Source: Bacillus alkalicellulosilyticus | GTDB lineage: Bacteria > Bacillota > Bacilli > Bacillales > Bacillaceae_F | Direction of reading: 5' to 3' | DNA: 64,000 nt | Assembly (NCBI RefSeq): GCF_002019795.1 | Contig: NZ_KV917381.1 | Span: 3,628,068 to 3,692,067, forward strand | Part shown: positions 1 through 8,451 of the stretch, in pieces | Layout: every line of letters starts with the position of its first letter | Numbering within the stretch: the first letter of the stretch is position 1 | Notes under the pieces: model-generated | What the model was told of the DNA's origin: nothing | The model's database searches: none | The model's input: the letters and a program-made list of their open reading frames with translations, nothing else | Position numbers and translations under genes: made by a program

Positions 1-342
1 ATCAGCTGTTGGCCCTTGTGTAAGGATTTTGTCTCCAGCCCTTTTATATCCACCTGTACTGTTATCAGGGTCTTTAATAGATTCAATATATCCTTTATCT
101 TCTAGATATTGTAACGGTACAAAGTATGTTCCAGGATTTTGTAACGTTCTATCTGATAGTGCAGCTAACTTAGCAGATGTAACCATTTGTTGTGCATTAG
201 CTACGTGCGCATCCTGTTTACTGTTATCAATAATGCCACCAATACTTGGCACAGCAATTGCAGCAATAATTCCAAGAATTACAACTACAGCTAGTAACTC
301 GATAAGCGTTAAACCTTTTTCGTTTTTAAGTAATCTTTTCAC
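1..342 (-). CDS. Type IV prepilin / ComGC-like pseudopilin (3' end outside window)
   Basis: Partial: the gene runs off the left edge. Translating the minus strand from a GTG at 342 gives a short basic leader (VKRLLKNEKG) followed by LTLIELLAVVVILGIIAAIA, the class III prepilin signal: prepilin peptidase would cut after Gly10 and the conserved Glu is at mature position +5. The hydrophobic helix (about residues 11-33) is followed by a soluble part of about 80 visible residues. GGGTGG lies 12 bases upstream; the frame stays open upstream, but no better start was found. It is the last visible gene of the pilB-pilT-pilC operon, 235 bases after pilC, so it is likely a major or minor pilin of that machine. 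Whether it is a com-type pseudopilin or a true pilin cannot be told from this fragment. Confidence 0.85.
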   Translation of the reverse strand, partial: MKRLLKNEKGLTLIELLAVVVILGIIAAIAVPSIGGIIDNSKQDAHVANAQQMVTSAKLAALSDRTLQNPGTYFVPLQYLEDKGYIESIKDPDNSTGGYKRAGDKILTQGPTAD

Positions 343-577
343 TTCTTTTTTCCACCCTTCAATTTCAAGTATTTTTTGTTTAATCTCAGAGCAAAGTCAA
401 GTGTAATACGAAGTATGCTATAAGTTCCAATATTGTGCTTTGAGTCTTAAACAGTTTACAAGCTAGTTCTATAGCCTGTGGTTTTCTTACTTTTATACTA
501 TCATCTTACTACAATTAATAGTATAGTTCTTTAGTACTATTGTTGTCAATATTTATATTTTTTTGCAAATATTTGTC

Positions 578-1783
578 TTATTGTATTGCATCAAATACTT
601 TGAACATTGGAATCATAATCGACATAACGATTACACCGACCACTCCAGCTAATACTACAATCAGAATAGGTTCAATCAATGATTTTAATTGTTCTGTTGC
701 AGTATCAACTTCATCCTCATAAAATTCTGCTACCTTGTCCAACATTGCATCTAATGCACCCGTAGATTCACCAACAGAAATCATTTGGGTAACAAGCGGA
801 GGAAATACCCAACTTTCTTCCATTGGTTTAGATAAAGATTCTCCTTTTTCTAATGATGAGCGTGAATCTCTTATAACATTCTTAATAACATTGTTTTTTA
901 CAACTTTCTCGACAATTACCATAGCTTGCAGCACTGGCACAGCTGAAGAAAAAAGGGAACTTAAGGTCCTTGTAACACGAGCTAACTCAGCCTTTTGTAG
1001 CAATTTCCCAAATAAAGGCGTCTTCAAAATTATAAAATGCAGATACAACCTTGATTGTTTATTATCGTTAATCACTTTAAATCCTATAATTACTACTAAT
1101 ACAAAAACTATTATTGTCCACCAATAACTTTGGACTACATCACCTGCTGCAAGTACAAACTGTGTTAATGCTGGTAGCTCTGCATCAAATGACTCAAACA
1201 TGGTAGCAAACGTCGGGACTACTGACGATAGTAAAAAGATAACAACCGCTACTGTTACAACTCCTACTGCAGCTGGATACGTAATTGCAGATTTCACTTT
1301 TTGAACAAGCTTGTATTGCTTTTCATAATAGAATGCTAATCTGTCTAACACTTCGTCGAGATTACCACCAATTTCCCCTGCTTTTATCATATTAATATAT
1401 AGCGGAGGAAATACTTTCGGGTGTTGTTCACATGATTCAGACAACGGATTACCTGAGCGTAATTCCGTTTCTACTTGCATTAAAACTTTTTTAAGCGCTT
1501 TGCTACTTGTTTGTTCTGCAAGTATTTCCGTTGCTTCTACAACAGTAATACCCGCTTTTAGTAAAGTAGCAAATTGACGCATGTAAATAACAAAATCCTG
1601 AGGCTTAACCCCACTTCCGATGCTAATTTCTTTGTGTAAGGCGCCAGAAAGTTCTTTAACCTCTAACGCCATAATTCCTTGGTCACGTAGTTGTAGACGA
1701 ATTTCCCTTTCTGATTCAGCTTGAAGCTTTCCTTGAACGGTCTTTCCTCTACGATTTCTACCTTTGTATCGATACTGTGCCAT
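578..1783 (-). CDS. pilC: Type IV pilus / type II secretion inner-membrane platform protein PilC
   Basis: The 401-residue product has the GspF/PilC layout: an N-terminal cytoplasmic region starting AQYRYKGRNRRGK, then two T2SSF repeats (about residues 67-190 and 270-393) separated by membrane segments near 167-196 and 220-238, and a final membrane helix near 368-393. The repeat signatures LLKAGITVVEA and LFSSAVPVLQA mark equivalent positions in the two halves. PilC is the membrane platform on which the assembly and retraction ATPases act. Its ATG overlaps the pilT stop codon (TAATG), which indicates translational coupling. The length matches the family. Whether the machine makes pili or a DNA-uptake pseudopilus is decided by its neighbours; a PilT next door argues for a retractable pilus. 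Confidence 0.9.
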   Translation of the reverse strand: MAQYRYKGRNRRGKTVQGKLQAESEREIRLQLRDQGIMALEVKELSGALHKEISIGSGVKPQDFVIYMRQFATLLKAGITVVEATEILAEQTSSKALKKVLMQVETELRSGNPLSESCEQHPKVFPPLYINMIKAGEIGGNLDEVLDRLAFYYEKQYKLVQKVKSAITYPAAVGVVTVAVVIFLLSSVVPTFATMFESFDAELPALTQFVLAAGDVVQSYWWTIIVFVLVVIIGFKVINDNKQSRLYLHFIILKTPLFGKLLQKAELARVTRTLSSLFSSAVPVLQAMVIVEKVVKNNVIKNVIRDSRSSLEKGESLSKPMEESWVFPPLVTQMISVGESTGALDAMLDKVAEFYEDEVDTATEQLKSLIEPILIVVLAGVVGVIVMSIMIPMFKVFDAIQ

Positions 1784-2838
1784 TAGCTTCCCAACTCACT
1801 TAAAAAGACTGAAGCTGCTTCTTGTGTGATGATGCGTTTGTTTAGCAGCTCTGTGATTGATTGCTCCAGTGTGTGCATGCCATACGCTTTACTCGTTTGA
1901 ATGATACTTGGAATTTGATGGATTTTTTCATTACGAATTAAGTTTTTAATCGCTGGGTTTGTTATCATGATTTCTGTTGCTGCACGGCGTCCTTTGTTAT
2001 CAGCCGTTTTAAATAGACGTTGTGATACTACTGCAACAAGCACGGATGCAAGCTGAACACGCACCTGCGGTTGTTGGGCAGGTGGAAAAACGTCAATAAT
2101 ACGGTCAATCGTCGACGGTGCATCGTGGGTATGAAGCGTTCCTAATACAAGGTGACCTGTTTCCGCTGCTGTAATCGCAATCGCAATCGTTTCAAGGTCA
2201 CGCATCTCCCCAACGAGAATGATGTCCGGATCCTGACGTAAACAACCACGTAAACCATTGGAAAAGTTTTGTGTATCAAAACCAATTTCACGTTGGTCAA
2301 TAAGAGAACTGCCATGATTGTGCAAATACTCTATCGGGTCTTCTAGTGTAATAATGTGCTTACTCATTGTTTTGTTAATATGAGAGATCATTGCTGCTAG
2401 AGTTGTAGATTTACCACTACCTGTAGGTCCAGTAACGAGAACTAACCCTTGTGGTCTCTTTGCAATATCTAGTAATACACCTGGCATTTGTAAGTCTTCT
2501 AGGTTGGGAATCTTAGTTGGGATAACACGAAGTGCTAAACTAATACACGCTCGTTGATAGTAGGCATTGACACGAAAACGGGAGACGGCTGGAATTCCGT
2601 GCGAGAAATCGAGCTCTCCGCGTTTTTCAAATGTGTCCCACAAGTTTTCATTAATGATGGCACGCGCCATTCCTTCTGTATCTGCCGGTTTTAACTTTTC
2701 CGTTCCATACGTTTGTAGTTCACCGTTTACTCGAAACACAGGAGGGGCTCCTACTGTTAAATGAATATCTGATGCGCCCATTGCAAAGGCTTCTCGTAAT
2801 AAATTGTCTAATACTTCTAACTTCGATGTTGCTAGCAT
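1783..2838 (-). CDS. pilT: Type IV pilus retraction ATPase PilT
   Basis: A 351-residue secretion ATPase. It has the PAS-like N-terminal domain (MGASDIHLTVG), Walker A GPTGSGKS at 137-144, the Asp box (ITLEDPIEYLH), Walker B (DIILVGEMRDLETI) and the His box (TGHLVLGTLHT). The C-terminal PAIKNLIRNEKIHQI is the PilT-specific AIRNLIRE-type motif needed for retraction. There is no MshEN or zinc domain, unlike PilB. It lies between pilB (11 bases upstream) and pilC (overlapping stop/start). PilT is absent from the B. subtilis com system, so its presence suggests a true retractable type IV pilus used for twitching, adhesion or DNA uptake. The assignment to PilT rather than a second PilB rests on the short N-terminus and the C-terminal motif. 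Confidence 0.93.
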   Translation of the reverse strand: MLATSKLEVLDNLLREAFAMGASDIHLTVGAPPVFRVNGELQTYGTEKLKPADTEGMARAIINENLWDTFEKRGELDFSHGIPAVSRFRVNAYYQRACISLALRVIPTKIPNLEDLQMPGVLLDIAKRPQGLVLVTGPTGSGKSTTLAAMISHINKTMSKHIITLEDPIEYLHNHGSSLIDQREIGFDTQNFSNGLRGCLRQDPDIILVGEMRDLETIAIAITAAETGHLVLGTLHTHDAPSTIDRIIDVFPPAQQPQVRVQLASVLVAVVSQRLFKTADNKGRRAATEIMITNPAIKNLIRNEKIHQIPSIIQTSKAYGMHTLEQSITELLNKRIITQEAASVFLSELGS

Positions 2839-2849
2839 TCGGTTCCCCC

Positions 2850-4511
2850 CTACTCTTCCATTGCTACTCTAAAGACTTCATCAATTGTTGTTAAGCCTTG
2901 TTTTGCTTTTAATAGTCCATCGTCAACTAAGAAAATCATGCCACTTTCATGGGCATATTTTTTCAAGTCTGCCATAGATTGATTGTTCATCATAATTTGA
3001 CGGATTTCCTCATCTATGACTAAAATTTCATGAATCGCAACCCTACCTTTGTACCCAGACTTATTACACTGGACACAACCTTTGCCTCTGTAAATCGTAC
3101 TGACTTTAATCCCGCGCTTATCGAAGAGTTCGCGCTCCATTTGTGTAGGCTCGTACTCTTCTTTACATTGATTGCAAATTCGACGTACTAATCGCTGTGC
3201 AACAATTCCTGTAATCGATGACACAACCATGTATGGTTCAATTTCCATATCGATTAAACGAGGTATCGTAGCAATCGCACTATTCGTATGAAGTGTACTC
3301 AATACAACGTGTCCAGTAAGTGACGCACGGATAGCTATCTCTGCTGTCTCTGTATCACGAATCTCCCCAACCATGACAACGTTCGGGTCTTGTCGAAGAA
3401 TTGATCTGAGTCCTGCAGCAAATGTTAAGCCTGCTCCTGGATTTACCTGTACTTGGTTTATCCCTTCAATCTCATACTCGACTGGGTCTTCTACCGTAAT
3501 GATGTTAATTTCTTCTGAATGCAAGTGATTTAAAGCCGCGTATAAGGTTGATGACTTACCTGAACCTGTTGGGCCGGTAATTAACACTAATCCTGCTGGT
3601 TGTTCAATGACTTTCTTAAACTTTTGCAAGTTAATTTTATTAAAGCCAAGATTATTTAAATTCGTAAGTCCTGCACCTAAGTCAAGGATACGAATAACGA
3701 TTTTTTCTCCGTACATCGTTGGTAGCGTTGAGACACGAAGGTCAACTTGTTTCAAATCAATAACTGTTTTCACTCGTCCATCTTGTGGAAGACGACTTTG
3801 GGTTACATTTAAACTAGCCATAATTTTCACACGAGCCACTAATGCATTTTGGATGGATTTTTGCAATGAACGTTCTGTACGCAATACACCGTCTACACGG
3901 TATCGCACGACTACCTTTTTCATTTGTGGGTCGATATGAATATCACTCGCCTTAAGCGTTAAACCAATTTGAAGAATTTGATTGACGAGACGGATGACAG
4001 GAGCGTCTGTGTCTTCGCGAATATATTCTAATTCTTCGTCTTCCTCTTGTTCTATTACTGAGAACTCATCGAGTGATTGTTCCATACCATAGTGTTGCAT
4101 TATGCTGCGTTCAACATCTTCTTTAGAAGCAATCGCAGGTTGAACCTGAAAGCCTGTTGCCATCCGAATGTCATCAATGGCTGCATAGTCCATTGGATTG
4201 ACCATTGCTACATATAACAAGTTTCCATCCTTTTTAATCGGAATAAGCATGTTTCGCTTTGCAAAGTCCTTAGTGATGACATGCAATATCGACGTGTCAA
4301 CCGGATAGCGCATTAAATTGATATGTGGAATTCCAAGCTGGAATTCGAGGGCCTCAATGAGCTGTTGCTCTGTAAGCCAACCTCTTTCAATGAGGGCATC
4401 CCCGATTCGTTGTCCCTCTTTTTTAGATTGAAGGGCATCTAATAATTGTTGTTCGGTGACGAATCCGGCTTGGACGAGCAAATCACCTATTCGCATACGT
4501 TTTATTGCCAT
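2850..4511 (-). CDS. pilB: Type IV pilus assembly ATPase PilB with MshEN-type N-terminus
   Basis: A 553-residue assembly ATPase of the GspE/PilB family. Two MshEN-like motifs sit at residues 7-30 (RIGDLLVQAGFVTEQ...) and 35-58 (RIGDALIERGWLTEQ...); in well-studied members this pair forms a c-di-GMP-binding unit. The ATPase core has Walker A GPTGSGKSS (near 315), an Asp box (ITVEDPVEYE), Walker B (NVVMVGEIRD) and a His box. A four-cysteine zinc element (CNQC ... CVQC, near 465-500) is typical of extension ATPases. Length is normal. It is followed by pilT at 11 bases and preceded by the VanW-like gene at 11 bases, so the genes form one operon. c-di-GMP control is an inference from the motif; the last Gln of the first motif is replaced by Lys. 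Confidence 0.93.
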   Translation of the reverse strand: MAIKRMRIGDLLVQAGFVTEQQLLDALQSKKEGQRIGDALIERGWLTEQQLIEALEFQLGIPHINLMRYPVDTSILHVITKDFAKRNMLIPIKKDGNLLYVAMVNPMDYAAIDDIRMATGFQVQPAIASKEDVERSIMQHYGMEQSLDEFSVIEQEEDEELEYIREDTDAPVIRLVNQILQIGLTLKASDIHIDPQMKKVVVRYRVDGVLRTERSLQKSIQNALVARVKIMASLNVTQSRLPQDGRVKTVIDLKQVDLRVSTLPTMYGEKIVIRILDLGAGLTNLNNLGFNKINLQKFKKVIEQPAGLVLITGPTGSGKSSTLYAALNHLHSEEINIITVEDPVEYEIEGINQVQVNPGAGLTFAAGLRSILRQDPNVVMVGEIRDTETAEIAIRASLTGHVVLSTLHTNSAIATIPRLIDMEIEPYMVVSSITGIVAQRLVRRICNQCKEEYEPTQMERELFDKRGIKVSTIYRGKGCVQCNKSGYKGRVAIHEILVIDEEIRQIMMNNQSMADLKKYAHESGMIFLVDDGLLKAKQGLTTIDEVFRVAMEE

Positions 4512-4522
4512 TGGACTGCCTC

Positions 4523-5833
4523 CTATTTAAATTCAATCTCTAAATCATCATCTTCCGTTTCTTCACCTTTTATTTCGTCAATTGGTTCTTCTGTTCCAGG
4601 TTCAATCTGTCCTGAATCTAATTCTGGGTCATTTGGATCCACTGAAGGGTCAGGATTTTCACCTGTTTCCGTCCCTGACTTTTGTAAGCCCTTTTGTTCA
4701 ACACGATGAGTCGCTGGATAATAATCCTCGGATACAACAACAATTTCAAGCTCTTCATTTTTCAAGCCACGTACGATTTGTAGGACTTCAATGAAATAAC
4801 CCTTTTTCCCCGTGACTAATATCTTCGTATCCTTTGGTCCTAGTTTGCTTGAAAATTGAACAATTTTTCGTGGTTCTACTTCTTTCTCTTCTCCAAGAGC
4901 TAGCTCATATGAATATAAAAACGGCAATCCAGAGATAGAAACAGTCAATTCATTGTTTTCATACTTTGCATTTAGCGTATAATCGTAGTAATTTTTATTA
5001 TAAAATTTAAGGTCCATTAGACCTGGATCTACTATCGCTTCCAGTCCGATATCAACATAACCCGGTACTTCTCTACCAATATGTCGTTCAATCAGTGTGA
5101 AATTTGTACCCATTATCGTTTGAAAGATCGCTGAACTTAGCGTATTTAATGATTCACTTCGAACTGCAGGTTGTCCAAGCTCATTTAGTCTTTCCACTAG
5201 TGAAAAGTCCCCACGTTTTTCGATCACTTCTCCGTCTAATGCTTTTACCCATCTCTCAAAATAACCATTTGGATCAGAAATAGAAATCGTCGTTTCAACG
5301 ATTTTTTCAGGAGTACGTTGGTGCTCTGTGGTGAAATAGTCATGAATATCAAGTCGTACTTCCATAACATTCGTTGATGAAATTTCTTCTTCTAGTGCTT
5401 TGATTAAAGCATCCATGTCAATCCAGCTTGCGACATTCGGATACGTTAATCTCTCAAGGTCTTGTTCAACAATCGCTGCACTGACTGTTGGTGTTAGCAT
5501 CGCATACCCGCTATCAAGTGCCGTTGAAATACTTTCTGAAATATTAAACTCAACTGCATTAGGGTCGACAAGAATTAAATTATCAAATAATACGAGTTCA
5601 ATAATCGCTCTTTGTCGCCAATCAGTTACTGTTCCTGCTAGAATTTCTTCTACTTCGCTTACGGACATTCCACCAACATCAACCCCAGCAATTTGTGCGT
5701 GTCTTTGAAGTTTTTTCTCAGGCTGTACTACGGTTTCATAAGCAAAGGCACCACCAAAAGCAAAAATAAAGATACTAGCACTACTTACGATTAATAGCAT
5801 AAATACCGTTACGTACGAACTTAATTGCTTCAC
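4523..5833 (-). CDS. VanW-like membrane-anchored protein in pilus operon
   Basis: 436 residues. A single N-terminal membrane segment (about 8-32) suggests an exported, anchored protein. Residues 45-130 resemble the domain that precedes VanW in many Firmicute surface proteins (QIAGVDVGGMSVSEVEEIL). Residues 205-310 resemble a divergent VanW domain, including a TLSSAIFQTIMGTNFTLIERH stretch and a later LMDLKFYNK. A short beta-rich part (about 320-390) resembles a G5-like module. The C-terminal 50 residues are acidic and proline-rich (low complexity). The VanW domain's biochemical role is not settled. Position directly upstream of pilB (11 bases) and 19 bases after the preceding gene suggests a role at the cell wall in pilus passage or anchoring; that is inference. 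Confidence 0.65.
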   Translation of the reverse strand: MKQLSSYVTVFMLLIVSSASIFIFAFGGAFAYETVVQPEKKLQRHAQIAGVDVGGMSVSEVEEILAGTVTDWRQRAIIELVLFDNLILVDPNAVEFNISESISTALDSGYAMLTPTVSAAIVEQDLERLTYPNVASWIDMDALIKALEEEISSTNVMEVRLDIHDYFTTEHQRTPEKIVETTISISDPNGYFERWVKALDGEVIEKRGDFSLVERLNELGQPAVRSESLNTLSSAIFQTIMGTNFTLIERHIGREVPGYVDIGLEAIVDPGLMDLKFYNKNYYDYTLNAKYENNELTVSISGLPFLYSYELALGEEKEVEPRKIVQFSSKLGPKDTKILVTGKKGYFIEVLQIVRGLKNEELEIVVVSEDYYPATHRVEQKGLQKSGTETGENPDPSVDPNDPELDSGQIEPGTEEPIDEIKGEETEDDDLEIEFK

Positions 5834-5852
5834 AGACTGTCACCTCCATTAT

Positions 5853-7019
5853 TTATTTTTGATCTTCGAATATATTTTCTTCTAATTCATCAAACAGTTT
5901 TGAACGGTTTGAAGTTTGTTCTTTTTTTGTGCCTTTCAACTCATTCCAAAAGTCTTCTTGAGCTTGTCTACCATATGTCATTTCTTCATCATACGAATCT
6001 GGTTCCTCTGATGAGGCTACCATAGGTTCTTCTTGAATTGCACTTGGTCTGCGTGATAATAAAGTAGGTTCCTCTTCGCCTTCCTCTTTTTTATCACTAT
6101 CTTCAGCAAGCATCCGTTTGGGACGTTGGTAGAATATCTCTTCTTGATTTACTTCTTCTGTTACCTCTACTTCTTCAACAGCTGTTACTTCAGCCACCTC
6201 TACTTTTTCATCGGCAACTTCATCTATAACTTCAAGACTAGCAGCAATTTCAGTTTCATCTTCTTCAATGACATTATTTTGCTCAAATTCAGCAAATAAG
6301 CGGTCAATCATTTCTTGCGATAAAGGCGCATCACTTGATGAAAATAGATCTTCTTCCTCTTCTTGTTCTTCTTCTACTACTACTGGTTCCTGAGCGATAA
6401 CTACCGCACCACTCACATCAGAGCTAGAATCCAGTTCATTTTCCTGCTCAATTTCCAATTCTAAAATTGATTTTTCTTCAACAACTTCTTCTGTTTCTTC
6501 ATTTTGAGTTTGTTCACCAGTAGCTTGTCTGATTAATTCATCAATTGCATCCTGCTGAAGTAATGCACCTGAACTAGTAGAACTTTCTATTTCACTAGTG
6601 TCTACTACGTTAGTTACCATTTCGCTTGCAACCACTTCACTTGGCATGTCATTTTCAGTGTTTGTATTTATTTCAGGTTGAACAGCTTCTTTAACTTTCA
6701 TATCAGCCTTTGTCGGTCGTTTCGCTACTCTTTCAACAACGTTGGTTGATGATGAAGGTCTGAAGCTTTCCTCATTTTGCTCATTCTTAGGTGTTACTTG
6801 TTTGCCAATAATGTACGTGAAAAGTAGCATTAAAAAGACAAATCCTGCTGCTGCAATAACAGGAGAATAAAGGGAATATAATAAGTACGATAGAAAAACA
6901 AGTAAAAAAGATATAAATACAATTTGTATCAATGTTTTATTTTGCAGAGATAACTTAATGAAGCCAAATAAAACAAGTACAATTCCTGCACCAATTAGTG
7001 CCATTACAAATTCTAGCAA
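5853..7019 (-). CDS. Hypothetical membrane protein with long acidic tail
   Basis: Not recognised. 388 residues from a TTG start behind a GGGGTGAT ribosome binding site. Three hydrophobic segments (about 1-23, 30-51, 53-72) are followed by roughly 300 residues with a strong excess of Glu/Asp and few hydrophobics, probably disordered and cytoplasmic; the tail includes EEEQEEEEDLF-like clusters. Near the C-terminus several short patterns repeat (SQEMIDRLFAEFEQ, QDAIDELIRQATGEQ), which look like short helical docking motifs. It appears to be the first gene of the pilus operon, 19 bases before the VanW-like gene. In that place other systems have pilM/N/O-type scaffold genes, but no such homology is visible. 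A scaffold role would be speculative. Confidence 0.6.
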   Translation of the reverse strand: MLEFVMALIGAGIVLVLFGFIKLSLQNKTLIQIVFISFLLVFLSYLLYSLYSPVIAAAGFVFLMLLFTYIIGKQVTPKNEQNEESFRPSSSTNVVERVAKRPTKADMKVKEAVQPEINTNTENDMPSEVVASEMVTNVVDTSEIESSTSSGALLQQDAIDELIRQATGEQTQNEETEEVVEEKSILELEIEQENELDSSSDVSGAVVIAQEPVVVEEEQEEEEDLFSSSDAPLSQEMIDRLFAEFEQNNVIEEDETEIAASLEVIDEVADEKVEVAEVTAVEEVEVTEEVNQEEIFYQRPKRMLAEDSDKKEEGEEEPTLLSRRPSAIQEEPMVASSEEPDSYDEEMTYGRQAQEDFWNELKGTKKEQTSNRSKLFDELEENIFEDQK

Positions 7020-7291
7020 AATATCACCCCATCCCTTAACTGTTAGAAAATTCCTAAATCTATTGTATCAGAAAAAAGTCGAATATTGTACAATTAAAAC
7101 GAGAGAATTATATAAACATTACTTTTAGAATACTTATAATATAGTATAAAAGATATAATTTTTTTGTTATTTCCTTTTTTTTATTGATTTTATCAGCATT
7201 TGTCATAGGATGGTTTTTATTACAAACAAACAAAACACACCATTTTTCTACATTTTTTTATTAAAAATAACTCCTATATCTCCTTCAAAAC

Positions 7292-7318
7292 AAAAAAAAG
7301 CTAGAGATTTCCCTCTAA
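7292..7318 (-). terminator. Rho-independent terminator of capA-like gene
   Basis: On the minus strand a short stem TTAGAG/CTCTA with loop GGAAAT is followed by GC and eight T residues. It begins at the stop codon of the CapA-like gene. Confidence 0.75.
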
Positions 7319-8322
7319 CTTTCTGGCCATATTTGATCATTTCTAATTTGATAAGAACTCCATTGATAATTTATTTTATCTTCGTCTAGTTCAAGTGTGA
7401 ATAGACCTGTTTCAGCTGTAGGTCCTGTTACGTAGTTAGGAAATAAAAAGTTACCTAAGGAATAGGCAATTGGTTTGCCATTATACGTTTCAATTGGTTG
7501 AAGTACATGGGGGTGTGCACCTATAACTGCATCGGCACCAGCATCTATCATCGCTTCACCATAATAGATTTGATAAGGTTCCGGATAAGTCGATCGTTCT
7601 ATCCCCCAATGGATATAGACAAGAACATAGTCCGCAATCTCTTTTTCTTTAGCTATGATATCTAGCATTCTTTCAAGCTGATAGCCGCTTGCGATTCCAG
7701 GTTTATCTTCACGAGCGTACCACGTTTCTGTAGGAAGTACTCTTGAAAATCCAAGAAACGCAATGCTCCGCCCTTTTATCGTGACATATTTTGCAGAATA
7801 CGCTTCTTCTTTATTCAAACCAGCCCCAATATAAGCTAAACCATATTCATCTAAGTAGTTCATGGTATCTACTAGGCCTGCTTCTCTGTAGTCCATCGTA
7901 TGATTGTTTGCTAAAGACACCATGTCAAATCCTGCATTTCTTACCCCATCAAGATAAGAAGGCGGCATTTTAAAATTAAATTGCTTTCCGTATGTTTCTT
8001 CTCGATGTGTAACAGCTGTTTCTAAATTAACAACAGCGTAATCCGCTTTCTTAATTTCTTCTTCCACATGTTCAAATGGATAGTTAACACCAAATCGTTC
8101 AACAGTGTCTGCTACAGACCCACTCATCATTAAGTCGCCTGCAAAAACTATAGTAATTGGTGACCCATAATCGACATATTCTTTTTCATGTGTGATTATC
8201 TCTTTATTTGAAAGATTGACGCTTTGAAAAGGAGAAGCATTTCCTTCCTTTTTCATAAATAGGAAAAAGATTAACATGAGAATTAACAAGCAAAAGAATA
8301 AAAGAAACGTTTTTATTTTCAT
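7315..8322 (-). CDS. CapA/PgsA-like metallophosphatase-fold protein
   Basis: 335 residues with one N-terminal membrane anchor (about 4-22), so probably extracytoplasmic. The domain from about residue 55 to the end matches the CapA (poly-gamma-glutamate synthesis) family, a calcineurin-like fold: FAGDLMMSG, NLETAVTHREE, MVSLANNHTMDYREAG, GFSRVLP, YIHWGIE and GAHPHVLQPIE with GKPIAYSLGNFLF. The metal-binding residues of these motifs appear intact. The gene stands alone: the pilus operon promoter region follows it and a hairpin separates it from folC upstream. No capB/capC/pgsB/pgsC neighbours are present, so polyglutamate capsule synthesis should not be assumed. Many Bacillaceae carry stand-alone CapA-like proteins of unknown substrate. 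Confidence 0.85.
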   Translation of the reverse strand: MKIKTFLLFFCLLILMLIFFLFMKKEGNASPFQSVNLSNKEIITHEKEYVDYGSPITIVFAGDLMMSGSVADTVERFGVNYPFEHVEEEIKKADYAVVNLETAVTHREETYGKQFNFKMPPSYLDGVRNAGFDMVSLANNHTMDYREAGLVDTMNYLDEYGLAYIGAGLNKEEAYSAKYVTIKGRSIAFLGFSRVLPTETWYAREDKPGIASGYQLERMLDIIAKEKEIADYVLVYIHWGIERSTYPEPYQIYYGEAMIDAGADAVIGAHPHVLQPIETYNGKPIAYSLGNFLFPNYVTGPTAETGLFTLELDEDKINYQWSSYQIRNDQIWPES

Positions 8323-8384
8323 GGCAGCTACCTCTTTTGTAGGATACTACCATGATATGAAAGCTACAGTTTGTCTTATTATAA

Positions 8385-8425
8385 GAGGGTGAGATAAAGG
8401 ATGTTTTTTCCCTTTTCTCACCCTC
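8385..8425 (-). terminator. GAGGGTGAGA-type hairpin downstream of folC
   Basis: A ten-base perfect stem (GAGGGTGAGA with TCTCACCCTC) is extended by an A/T-rich inner stem. It lies between folC and the CapA-like gene. It is one of several hairpins in the window sharing the GAGGGTG/CACCCTC base (see 52954, 57013). The T tract is weak, so termination is probable but not certain. Confidence 0.6.
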
Positions 8426-8451
8426 GACCTCTTTATTCATGCACTAATAAG

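Noticed and set aside
7315-8322. Polyglutamate capsule locus
   Set aside because: Only the CapA-like gene is present; capB/C/E-type partners are absent.
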